In this document: positions 1-6,935 of the stretch, in pieces | How the letters are laid out: every line of letters starts with the position of its first letter | Position numbering within the stretch: the stretch's first letter is position 1 | Source: Bacteroidales bacterium | GTDB taxonomy: Bacteria; Bacteroidota; Bacteroidia; Bacteroidales; Muribaculaceae | Assembly (NCBI GenBank): GCA_014800535.1 | Contig: JAAVFW010000017.1 | Coordinates: forward strand, 1 to 41,884 | Direction of reading: 5' to 3' | Length of the DNA stretch: 41,884 nt | Translations under genes and position numbers: made by a program | The notes under the pieces: model-generated | What the model was told of the DNA's origin: nothing | Seen by the model: the letters and a program-made list of their open reading frames with translations, nothing else | The model's database searches: none

Positions 1-13
1 ATCCTCCGCTCTT

Positions 14-35
14 GGGGGCGGTTTAGGCCGCCCCC
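14..35. repeat. GC-rich inverted repeat (8-bp stem)
   Basis: Bases 14-21 (GGGGGCGG) pair perfectly with 28-35 (CCGCCCCC) around a 6-nt loop. The stretch is much richer in GC than the flanking DNA. It could be the terminator stem of a gene left of the window, but no T-run follows on either strand, so its role is not settled. Confidence 0.5.
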
Positions 36-69
36 GCCGCTCGGGCATCCCCCTCCAGAAGGAGAGAGG

Positions 70-121
70 AAATGTAGATGTTCCTCGCTCAGTGTTGCAC
101 TTCGTTTTGGAATCTACATTT
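70..121. repeat. Interrupted inverted repeat with nested small hairpin
   Basis: The left arm AAATGTAGAT (70-79), a GT bulge and TCC (82-84) pair with the right arm GGAATCTACATTT (109-121). A second small hairpin, AGTG-TTG-CACT (91-101), sits between the arms. The architecture resembles a REP-like intergenic element or a structured 3' end of an upstream transcript. There is no ORF in 1-158. Copy number in the genome cannot be seen here. Confidence 0.5.
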
Positions 122-158
122 AATAATATTGATAGCCGGTTAATCTGTTTAGGCAAGA

Positions 159-189
159 TTGATTTTAAAGATTATTTTTTGTATTTTTG
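159..189 (+). promoter_or_regulatory. Bacteroidota-type promoter for mazG
   Basis: TTG (159-161) and TATTTTTG (182-189) are separated by 20 bp and match the -33/-7 consensus TTTG...TAnnTTTG. The mazG ATG at 195 lies only 5 nt after the -7 box, so the mRNA is predicted to be leaderless or nearly so. Confidence 0.75.
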
Positions 190-194
190 CATCT

Positions 195-974
195 ATGAAC
201 AGTAGAGAAAAGAAGCTTGAAGCATTCGGAAGAATGCTTGATATACTTGATATTCTGAGAGTAAAATGTCCGTGGGACGCTAAACAAACTTATGAGTCAC
301 TTCGTCCGAACACTATTGAAGAGACTTATGAGTTGGCATCAGCTCTTATGTCGGGCGAGTCAATGGAAATAAAAAAGGAGTTGGGAGACGTTCTTCTTCA
401 CGTTGCTTTCTATTCAAAGATAGCGTCGGAAAATGGAGACTTCGACATTGCCGATGTGTGCGACTCGCTTTCCGATAAACTTGTTTTTCGTCATCCTCAT
501 GTTTTCGGAGAGGTAAAGGTTGATGGCGAACAGGATGTTTTGCAGAATTGGGAGCAGATCAAGCTGAAGGAAAAGGGAGGAAACAAGACCGTCTTGTCCG
601 GTGTGCCGGATGCTTTGCCGGCATTGATAAAGGCAAACCGAATCCAGGAGAAAGCACGAAACGTTGGTTTCGATTGGGAGGAAAAAGAGCAGGTTTGGGA
701 TAAAGTGAAAGAAGAAGTCGGGGAAGTTGAGGCAGAAATGAAGCAAGGGAACCGGAAAGACCTTGAGGCGGAATTTGGAGACCTCTTGTTTTCAGTGGTT
801 AACGCTGCAAGGCTTTACGGTGTTGACCCGGAGAATGCTCTTGAGCGTACAAACCGGAAGTTCATCAAGCGATTCAACTATCTGGAGCAGAAAGTAAAAG
901 ATATGGGGAAGAATCTGAAGGAGATGACCCTCGAAGAGATGGATGAAATTTGGGAAGAAGCCAAAAGAAATTAA
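195..974 (+). CDS. mazG: Nucleoside triphosphate pyrophosphohydrolase MazG
   Basis: The 259-residue protein has two MazG-type helical domains, the usual full-length bacterial form. MazG hydrolyses (d)NTPs to the monophosphate and pyrophosphate and cleans up aberrant nucleotides. The N-terminal domain shows CPWDAKQTYESLRPNTIEE and the metal-binding helix KKELGDVLLHVAF. The C-terminal domain repeats the pattern with KEEVGEVEAEM and EAEFGDLLFSVVNAARLYG. The frame stays open back to 159, but the start at 195 is chosen because it follows the -7 box directly and gives the family's normal N-terminus; the extra 12 residues would lie inside the promoter. topB follows after 30 nt, probably in one transcript. 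The identification is secure. Confidence 0.95.
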   Translation: MNSREKKLEAFGRMLDILDILRVKCPWDAKQTYESLRPNTIEETYELASALMSGESMEIKKELGDVLLHVAFYSKIASENGDFDIADVCDSLSDKLVFRHPHVFGEVKVDGEQDVLQNWEQIKLKEKGGNKTVLSGVPDALPALIKANRIQEKARNVGFDWEEKEQVWDKVKEEVGEVEAEMKQGNRKDLEAEFGDLLFSVVNAARLYGVDPENALERTNRKFIKRFNYLEQKVKDMGKNLKEMTLEEMDEIWEEAKRN

Positions 975-1004
975 GAATAAAGTAACAAGAAAAACTTAGA
1001 GGAA

Positions 1005-2837
1005 ATGATTCTTTGCATAACGGAGAAACCGAGTGTGGGCAGGGATATAGCCAAGATTATCGGAGCGACAACCAAGCGAGACGGTTATCTTGAGGGTAAC
1101 GGATATTGTGTTACCTGGACATTCGGACATCTCTGTTGTCTGAAGGATCCGGCCGACTATGTTTCTTCATGGAAACGTTGGACACTGGGTTCCCTCCCGA
1201 TGATACCTCCGAGATTCGGAATAAAGGTTATTGATGATAAGGGGATTCAGCGACAATTTGAAGTGATTGAGAGCCTTATCAAGCAGTGTGACAAAGTAAT
1301 AAACTGCGGTGATGCCGGACAGGAGGGAGAGTTGATTCAACGGTGGGTGATGCAGAAAGCAGGATGTGAAAAACCCATCGAACGGTTGTGGATCAGTTCT
1401 CTGACAGACCAATCCATACTTGAAGGATTCAACCATCTTCGTCCTCATCATGAACTGAACAACCTTTATATCGCGGGCTTGTGTCGGGCTATTGGAGATT
1501 GGATTCTTGGAATAAACGGTACGCGTCTTTATTCTCTTAAGTATTCCTCTGACAAAGGATTGCTTTCAATAGGTAGGGTTCAGACTCCAACCTTGGCTCT
1601 GGTGGTTAACAGGCAACAGGAGATTGAGAATTTTGTGCCTAAGGATTCTTGGGAATTGCGCACGAAGTATCGGAATGTTGTCTTTACGTCCACCTTGGCT
1701 CAGTTTGAAAAGGAGGAAGCGGGACTTCCGAAAGTTGAAGAACTTAAGAATCTCCCTTTTACCGTGACTGATGTCTCAAAGAAAAAAGGGAAGGAGGCAC
1801 CGCCGAGACTTTTCGATTTGACTTCACTTCAAGTCGAGGCAAATAAGAAACTCAATCTCAGTGCCGATGAAACTTTGAAGACGATTCAATCTCTTTATGA
1901 GAAGAAACTGACCACATATCCGCGCGTTGACACAACGTATCTAACAGATGATGTCTATCCGAAATGCGGTCAGATTCTTAATTCTCTCAAGGAGTATTCA
2001 GATCTTCTGACTCCGCTACGAGGAAGTAAATTGCGCAAGAGTAAGAAAGTATTCGACAATTCAAAGGTCACGGATCATCATGCAATAATTCCGACAGGAG
2101 TTGCCCCCGGCAACTCACTGACAAAGGCTGAGCAGGATGTTTTTGATCTTGTTGCCCGGCGTTTTATATCAGTTTTTTATCCGGACTGTGCCTTTGAGCA
2201 GACAACTGTTAAGGGAGAGGTTGGAAAAGTGCAGTTCAAGACATCCGGCAAGGTAATAACCGACCAGGGTTGGAAATTTGTATATTCATCAGATAAAGCA
2301 TCTGCTGACCGTAGAGAGTCGGAAAGTGCTGATGACGAATCTGACGACGGAGGCAAGACTCTTCCTTCATTTGAAAAAGGGGAGAGTGGTCCTCACGATC
2401 CGTTCCTTCAGAAACGAACCACTCAGCCTCCGAAATACTTTACTGAGGGCACACTCTTGAAGGCTATGGAAACTGCCGGGTCTCTTGTTGATGATGAAGA
2501 CTTACGCGAGTCTCTTAAGGCAAACGGAATTGGAAGACCCTCCACTCGTGCAGCAATAATAGAGATTCTATACAAACGCGGTTACATCAGAAAGGAGCGA
2601 AAATCTATTCGTGCTACAAAAGCGGGGATAGACCTTATAAGCATTATTGATGAAGAACTGCTGAAAAGCGCGAAGCTGACAGGTATTTGGGAAGGCCGAC
2701 TTCGTGCTATAGAAAGAGGAGAATACAGTGCGGAAGAATTTATCGGTAATTTGAAGGAAATGATATCAAAAATCACACTCTCTGTTTTAAAAGATAATAG
2801 TAACAGAAAGATTTCAACAGATAGCGGCAAAAAATAA
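1005..2837 (+). CDS. topB: DNA topoisomerase III (type IA)
   Basis: The 610-residue protein is a type IA topoisomerase, which relaxes or decatenates DNA through a single-strand 5'-phosphotyrosine break. The Toprim domain starts with CITEKPSVGRDIAKIIG and carries the acidic motif DAGQEGE (about residues 103-109). The catalytic tyrosine is in LTTYPRVDT (about Tyr305). Other family motifs are LSIGRVQTPTLALV and, near the C-terminus, LKANGIGRPSTRAAII. An acidic low-complexity insert (about residues 430-465) separates core blocks. No C-terminal zinc-finger repeats are present, as expected for TopB rather than TopA. A GAGG-like sequence precedes the start, and the stop overlaps the next gene's start (TAATG). 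Confidence 0.95.
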   Translation: MILCITEKPSVGRDIAKIIGATTKRDGYLEGNGYCVTWTFGHLCCLKDPADYVSSWKRWTLGSLPMIPPRFGIKVIDDKGIQRQFEVIESLIKQCDKVINCGDAGQEGELIQRWVMQKAGCEKPIERLWISSLTDQSILEGFNHLRPHHELNNLYIAGLCRAIGDWILGINGTRLYSLKYSSDKGLLSIGRVQTPTLALVVNRQQEIENFVPKDSWELRTKYRNVVFTSTLAQFEKEEAGLPKVEELKNLPFTVTDVSKKKGKEAPPRLFDLTSLQVEANKKLNLSADETLKTIQSLYEKKLTTYPRVDTTYLTDDVYPKCGQILNSLKEYSDLLTPLRGSKLRKSKKVFDNSKVTDHHAIIPTGVAPGNSLTKAEQDVFDLVARRFISVFYPDCAFEQTTVKGEVGKVQFKTSGKVITDQGWKFVYSSDKASADRRESESADDESDDGGKTLPSFEKGESGPHDPFLQKRTTQPPKYFTEGTLLKAMETAGSLVDDEDLRESLKANGIGRPSTRAAIIEILYKRGYIRKERKSIRATKAGIDLISIIDEELLKSAKLTGIWEGRLRAIERGEYSAEEFIGNLKEMISKITLSVLKDNSNRKISTDSGKK

Positions 2838-3094
2838 TGGATGGAATATTAGGAATTATTTTAGAGGTTGTTTCGAGACAGAATGAGCTTGACACTAACT
2901 TGAAGATACAATACACCCTATGTGCCATTGCCATGTTGGGGTGTCTTGTATGGGTTGTCCTAAAAGTTTTTAGAAAAAACAGGGGAAAATCGCAAGGTGG
3001 GTCATGCCACGGTTGCGCTTTGTCTCAGAGTTGTCAGTCAAATCGCGATAAGGGTAAACGACGCGATAACAAGGGAGACAGTTGTAATTGCTGA
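2837..3094 (+). CDS. Small Cys-rich membrane protein (FeoB-associated family-like)
   Basis: This 85-residue protein has one transmembrane helix (about residues 27-45, IQYTLCAIAMLGCLVWVVLK), then a basic segment and a Cys-rich tail, SCHGCALSQSCQ, ending in SCNC. This layout matches the FeoB-associated Cys-rich membrane proteins, short proteins often found beside ferrous iron transporters. No feoB is present in the window, so the iron link rests on family resemblance only. Its ATG overlaps the topB stop by one base, which implies translational coupling. The 3' end is 20 nt from the convergent transporter gene, and I see no clear terminator between them. Whether the cysteines bind metal is unknown. 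Confidence 0.65.
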   Translation: MDGILGIILEVVSRQNELDTNLKIQYTLCAIAMLGCLVWVVLKVFRKNRGKSQGGSCHGCALSQSCQSNRDKGKRRDNKGDSCNC

Positions 3095-3114
3095 TAGAGT
3101 CATCAAGGATAGAC

Positions 3115-4002
3115 CTATTGCCGATATTTCACGAGTTGGTAAGAATTTATCATATTCTGCCAGGCAATGTATGCAGCCGGAGCAATTGATGCGATCGGAT
3201 TCATATAAGCCAAAGCCAACCACACGGCAAGCACAGTATTCTTTTGAGCGAGTCCCTGTCCGCCGGAAACTTTATCACCATATTTCCCTCCGATTCTTCT
3301 GCCAACTGCAAATTGCATCACACAGACAACGAAAGCTCCGGTTGCAAGCGCAATAATGTCAGGCAGGCGGTCAATCCTGAAGTTATTGATGGTGAAACTT
3401 ACGCAGCATCCAACAATAATAAATAGGGCTAACGCCCAGATATAAAATGAGATGGATTGATGATTGGTGATGGCCTGATGAAATTTCGGACAAGTATATT
3501 TGAGAATAAATGCCGCAGCAATAGGCATTAGTAGCAAAGGCATGACTCTTTTAAGAATCATTAGAAATGACTGCAGATAGGGGAGATGATTGTCGCCGAT
3601 GGCGGCAAGCACGAGCGGGGCAAGAATGGATGTCAGAAGGTTGCCGATGAGTGATAGAGTGGCAACACGCGAAATGCTTCCTCCAAGCATGGCTGTAATG
3701 ACCGGTGCGGCTGTGGCTGTCGGAATGAACACACACAGGCAGACACCTTCCGCAACGGTATGGCTGAAAGGAAGAAGAAGGAAATAGACGGCAGCCGCCA
3801 TAATCATTTGGACAGATATGATAGCAAATTGAAATCTCTCAATCTTGATATGTCTGAAATCCAAACGACAGTAGGTGATGAAAAGCATCAGGAAGATTAA
3901 ATAAGGAGAGATGAATGATAGGTTATCCATCCAGGGATAAAATATTGCTCCACCAATCATTGCAATCGGAAGCATTAGAGATCTGATTTTTTGCGATGCC
4001 AT
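3115..4002 (-). CDS. BASS-family (bile acid:sodium symporter-like) transporter
   Basis: The 295-residue protein is strongly hydrophobic, with about nine or ten predicted helices. It carries BASS-superfamily patterns: an unwound-helix region VFIPTATAAPVITAMLGG in the first half and SGGQGLAQKNTVLAVWLALAYMNP in the second half, matching the symporter family's crossover-helix motifs. Members move bile acids, pantoate, keto acids or arsenite with sodium; the substrate here cannot be told from sequence. It lies 17 nt downstream of mtnN on the same strand and is probably cotranscribed, which hints at a small organic acid or a salvage product, but that is inference. The closely related ACR3 arsenite carriers are an alternative. 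Confidence 0.75.
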   Translation of the reverse strand: MASQKIRSLMLPIAMIGGAIFYPWMDNLSFISPYLIFLMLFITYCRLDFRHIKIERFQFAIISVQMIMAAAVYFLLLPFSHTVAEGVCLCVFIPTATAAPVITAMLGGSISRVATLSLIGNLLTSILAPLVLAAIGDNHLPYLQSFLMILKRVMPLLLMPIAAAFILKYTCPKFHQAITNHQSISFYIWALALFIIVGCCVSFTINNFRIDRLPDIIALATGAFVVCVMQFAVGRRIGGKYGDKVSGGQGLAQKNTVLAVWLALAYMNPIASIAPAAYIAWQNMINSYQLVKYRQ

Positions 4003-4019
4003 CTATTTCTGATTAATAT

Positions 4020-4703
4020 TTAGAGATGGGTGATAATTGTTCTTACGGCTTCAAATGTTTTCTCAGGAGCAACAGTCCAGAAATTCTTATACTGGGAGAT
4101 ATTTTCACCTTCACCCGGAGTGTCACTCACCACTCTGATGACAGAGAACGGAATCTTGCTTTCTGCGGCAACATGAGCTATTGCAGCTGATTCCATGTCG
4201 CACGCAAGTGCTGTCGGAAAATTTTTCTTTATAATTTCCACTTCTTCCTTTTTCGAGATAAAGGAATCGCCCGATACAATAAGACCGTAACGAATGTCGT
4301 CACGCTTCAGATGACTTTTAGCAGCTTCAATGACTCTTGCATCAGTCGGAAGAAATGTTGTGAAGCCGTCGGCAGCTCCGATTTCAGTGCCGGGTCCGCA
4401 CCAGACATCATGATAAGCAGCGTATTCTGCGATAAGCACATCGGCAATGTGCATCGAAGGGTCTGCGCCTCCGGCAACACCGGAATTTATGATAAGATCC
4501 GGTTCGTATGATTTTATGAGTCGATAAGTGTTAAGAGCAGCATTAACCTTACCTATCCCACATTTCATGAGGGCGATTTGATGACTCCCTATTTCTCCTT
4601 TAAGTATGGTTCGGCCATCAATCAATACTTCTTCGGGATTTTCAAGCAACGGACGAAGCAAAGCTATTTCTTTATCCATTGCAGCAAGAATACCAATTTT
4701 CAT
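4020..4703 (-). CDS. mtnN: 5'-methylthioadenosine/S-adenosylhomocysteine nucleosidase
   Basis: The 227-residue protein has the usual length for the family. It hydrolyses the N-glycosidic bond of methylthioadenosine, S-adenosylhomocysteine and 5'-deoxyadenosine, feeding methyl-cycle salvage and AI-2 precursor formation. Visible motifs are MKIGILAAMDKEIALL at the N-terminus, the active-site region NSGVAGGADPSMHIADVLI, GDSFI, and ACDMESAAIAHVA with the ribose-binding Met-Glu pair. The late segment SDTPGEGENISQYKNFW is also typical, with the catalytic Asp in SDT. It has its own divergent promoter, and a transporter gene follows after 17 nt. The identification is secure. Confidence 0.93.
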   Translation of the reverse strand: MKIGILAAMDKEIALLRPLLENPEEVLIDGRTILKGEIGSHQIALMKCGIGKVNAALNTYRLIKSYEPDLIINSGVAGGADPSMHIADVLIAEYAAYHDVWCGPGTEIGAADGFTTFLPTDARVIEAAKSHLKRDDIRYGLIVSGDSFISKKEEVEIIKKNFPTALACDMESAAIAHVAAESKIPFSVIRVVSDTPGEGENISQYKNFWTVAPEKTFEAVRTIITHL

Positions 4704-4728
4704 AATCTTATTAAGTAAAATAATTATG

Positions 4729-4760
4729 CAAAATTACTCAAAAAGATTAGCATGAGCAAA
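4729..4760 (-). promoter_or_regulatory. Promoter for mtnN and the transporter
   Basis: On the minus strand, TTTG (4760-4757) is followed after 20 bp by TAATTTTG (4736-4729), an exact match to TTTG-N20-TAnnTTTG. It leaves a leader of about 20-25 nt before the mtnN ATG at 4703. Confidence 0.75.
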
Positions 4761-4768
4761 GAGCAGAA

Positions 4769-4800
4769 TTTGGATAAGAAAAATAAATGGATTATTTTTG
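4769..4800 (+). promoter_or_regulatory. Promoter for the YciO-like gene
   Basis: TTTG (4769-4772) and TATTTTTG (4793-4800) are spaced by 20 bp. The -33 box lies 8 bp from the divergent mtnN -33 box (4757-4760), so the two promoters are back to back. About 31 nt separate the -7 box from the ATG at 4832. Confidence 0.75.
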
Positions 4801-4831
4801 CATTAATATTATAATTATAGACGTAGCAGTT

Positions 4832-5437
4832 ATGAAAAACATAATAAAAGTTTGGAATGACAATCCAACTGAAGATCAAATTGACAACGTGATTAAGGTC
4901 CTCAAAGACGGAGGTCTCGCCATTATTCCGACCGACACACTTTACGGTCTTGTGTGTGATGCGCTTAACAGTAAGGCAATTGAAAAGTTATGTCGAGTGA
5001 AAGGACTTAATCCCGACAAGAATAATCTCTCGATTATCTGCAGTGATCTATCAATGGCTTCGTCATATTCAAAGATAAATAATGAGGCTTTCCGAATTAT
5101 AAAGGAGAATACGCCCGGTCCGTTCACCTTCCTGCTCAAGAGCTCGTCGCAGCTTCCCAAGGCCTTTAAGGGAAGAAAAACCGTGGGCATACGAATCCCT
5201 GACTGTCTCACAGCGCGGATGGTGGCAGAACAGCTTGGAAATCCTATCATGACAACCTCCATTGATTTTGAAACAGACGACTTTGCCCGCAATGTTGAGC
5301 TTATCTCAGAAAACTATGATGGTGTTGTCGACGTTATAATAGAAGGGGAGGAGGGAATGACCGAATACTCCACTATTGTCGACCTCACAACAGATGAGCC
5401 GACAATCATCAGAGAAGGAAAAGGAGAGCTTCAGTGA
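4832..5437 (+). CDS. Sua5/YciO/YrdC family protein, YciO-like
   Basis: The 201-residue single-domain protein belongs to the family that makes threonylcarbamoyl-AMP for tRNA t6A modification. It begins with the nucleotide-binding motif GGLAIIPTDTLYGLVCDA and continues with the ENTPGPFTFLLK and KTVGIRIPD segments. The pattern LSIICSDLSMASSYSKINN resembles E. coli YciO more than TsaC, and YciO's cellular role is less certain than TsaC's. Public annotation would call this L-threonylcarbamoyladenylate synthase. The start at 4832 is chosen because the longer frame from 4787 runs through the -7 box. Without the rest of the genome, I cannot say whether this is the only YrdC-domain protein. Confidence 0.85.
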   Translation: MKNIIKVWNDNPTEDQIDNVIKVLKDGGLAIIPTDTLYGLVCDALNSKAIEKLCRVKGLNPDKNNLSIICSDLSMASSYSKINNEAFRIIKENTPGPFTFLLKSSSQLPKAFKGRKTVGIRIPDCLTARMVAEQLGNPIMTTSIDFETDDFARNVELISENYDGVVDVIIEGEEGMTEYSTIVDLTTDEPTIIREGKGELQ

Positions 5438-5487
5438 CGGAGGTCGGAAGAGCGTCGTAACCGGCGATTTTTCTATGACAGAAAAGG

Positions 5488-5518
5488 TTGCTGATAACGA
5501 AAAAAATAAGTAAATTTG
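5488..5518 (+). promoter_or_regulatory. Promoter for mdh
   Basis: TTG (5488-5490) and TAAATTTG (5511-5518) are separated by 20 bp. The ATG at 5578 leaves a leader of about 55 nt, AT-rich and with no obvious stable hairpin. Confidence 0.7.
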
Positions 5519-5577
5519 CAGAAACTTTAAAGCAAGAAATTGCGCAATATAAAAACATCAAAATAAAAAGAATAATC

Positions 5578-6507
5578 ATGTCAAAAGTAACCGTTGTAGG
5601 TGCCGGTAACGTCGGTGCAACAGCAGCCAATGTAATGGCTCTTCGTGAAATTGCAGACGAAGTAGTAATGATTGATATCAAAGAAGGCGTATCCGAAGGT
5701 AAGGCTATGGATATGATGCAGACTGCAAATCTTCTTGATATGAACACACGCATCAATGGTGTAACTAACGATTATGCTGCAACAGCTAACAGCGACGTTG
5801 TTGTTATCACATCAGGTCTTCCCCGCAAACCGGGCATGACTCGTGAAGAGCTCATCGGAGTTAACGCAGGCATCGTAAAGCAGGTGACTGAAAGTGTGCT
5901 TGCACACAGCCCCAACGCAGTTATTGTCTGTGTATCTAACCCGATGGATACCATGACTTATCTGATTCATAAAATTTCAGGTCTTCCCAAAAACCGTATC
6001 ATCGGTATGGGTGGTGCTCTTGACAGCAGCCGTTTCAAATATTACCTCAGCAAAGCCCTCAACGCTAATCCCAATGAGGTTGAAGGTTTCGTAATCGGTG
6101 GTCATGGCGACACAACTATGATTCCTATGAAGCGTTTTGCTACTCTCCGTGGCATCCCCGCAACTGAACTTCTCGATGCTGAAACTATGGATAAGGTGGT
6201 TGCTGACACTATGGTTGGTGGTGCTACACTGACTAAACTTCTCGGCACTTCAGCATGGTATGCTCCCGGTGCTGCAACTGCAGAAGTTGTAGAAGCTGTT
6301 ATCCACGACCAGGATGCTATCATCCCCTGTTCAGCTCTTCTTGAAGGCGAATATGGTGAAAAGGATCTTTGCATCGGTGTTCCCTGTGTACTTGGCAAAG
6401 GTGGTATCAAAAAAATCATCGAGCTTGACCTCAATGCAGAAGAAAAAGAACTCTTCGCTAAGAGCGCAGCTGCTGTACACAAAACAAACGAAGCTCTTCC
6501 CTGCTAA
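5578..6507 (+). CDS. mdh: Malate dehydrogenase (LDH-like type)
   Basis: The 309-residue enzyme interconverts malate and oxaloacetate with NAD(H). In this lineage it serves the reductive branch towards fumarate and succinate. It has the Rossmann motif VVGAGNVGATAA, the Asp for NAD ribose in VVMIDIKEG, the substrate-binding Arg pair in GLPRKPGMTREEL, the NPMD segment and the catalytic His in GGHGDTTMIP. This is the shorter LDH-like class typical of Bacteroidota. The start at 5578 is chosen over 5488 because the longer frame crosses the promoter and would add 30 residues not found in the family. The codon choice looks strongly biased, which suggests high expression. A very strong terminator follows. 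Confidence 0.95.
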   Translation: MSKVTVVGAGNVGATAANVMALREIADEVVMIDIKEGVSEGKAMDMMQTANLLDMNTRINGVTNDYAATANSDVVVITSGLPRKPGMTREELIGVNAGIVKQVTESVLAHSPNAVIVCVSNPMDTMTYLIHKISGLPKNRIIGMGGALDSSRFKYYLSKALNANPNEVEGFVIGGHGDTTMIPMKRFATLRGIPATELLDAETMDKVVADTMVGGATLTKLLGTSAWYAPGAATAEVVEAVIHDQDAIIPCSALLEGEYGEKDLCIGVPCVLGKGGIKKIIELDLNAEEKELFAKSAAAVHKTNEALPC

Positions 6508-6525
6508 TCAGATTTAACTGAAGAG

Positions 6526-6588
6526 AACGTATAAATAAAAATGGTGAATCCAAGCCGGATTCACCATTTTTATTTATACGTTTTTTTA
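6526..6588 (+). terminator. Long perfect-hairpin terminator after mdh
   Basis: Bases 6527-6551 and 6557-6581 form a perfect 25-bp stem, 26 with the flanking A6526-T6582 pair, around a 5-nt loop. A run of T follows (6581-6587). This is a strong rho-independent terminator for mdh. The stem is unusually long. Its symmetry may also stop transcription from the right, although the minus-strand genes end before reaching it. Confidence 0.85.
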
Positions 6589-6624
6589 TTAATTCTACTC
6601 TGATTCTTTATTAAGAAAGATTTA

Positions 6625-6900
6625 TCAGATGATAATCTGCCAAGCCACAAACTCGCAAAGTAAAGCGACGAAAGCTCCTATAAGCATCCAGAAAGAGAAC
6701 GTGTCAAGTGTTCGGGACTCAACGGGACTTCTGTCGGCAATAAATACCGCGACCAGATGGGAGAAGGCTGCCATAAAGAAGAAAAAGATATCAATGAATC
6801 CCCACCAGACAGTGCGCAACTTGAATGTGAGTATAAGAACAACAATAATGAGACATAAGGCTAAAAATGCCGTCAGTTTATTTTTGATGAGTCTTTTCAT
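6625..6900 (-). CDS. Small three-helix membrane protein, unknown function
   Basis: The 91-residue protein has three predicted transmembrane helices: about residues 9-27, 31-54 and 69-90. A basic N-terminus (MKRLIKNK) suggests that end stays in the cytoplasm. The middle helix has a run of phenylalanines (IDIFFFFMAAF). I do not recognise a named family. It lies 35 nt beyond the end of the Spi-like gene on the same strand and may be the last gene of that transcript. A similar-length frame on the opposite strand has a composition unlike a protein and is treated as its shadow. The confidence is for this being a real gene. Confidence 0.6.
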   Translation of the reverse strand: MKRLIKNKLTAFLALCLIIVVLILTFKLRTVWWGFIDIFFFFMAAFSHLVAVFIADRSPVESRTLDTFSFWMLIGAFVALLCEFVAWQIII

Positions 6901-6935
6901 TTTATTTATCGCAGAGAGTCGGGTTATGTGAAAGA

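Noticed and set aside
2997..3356. 119-residue plus-strand frame between the Cys-rich protein and the transporter
   Set aside because: It overlaps both the small Cys-rich gene and the minus-strand transporter gene, and its composition is basic and irregular.
6629..6931. 100-residue plus-strand frame opposite the small membrane protein
   Set aside because: The minus-strand frame has three well-formed helices, while this one shows no domain and no signal.
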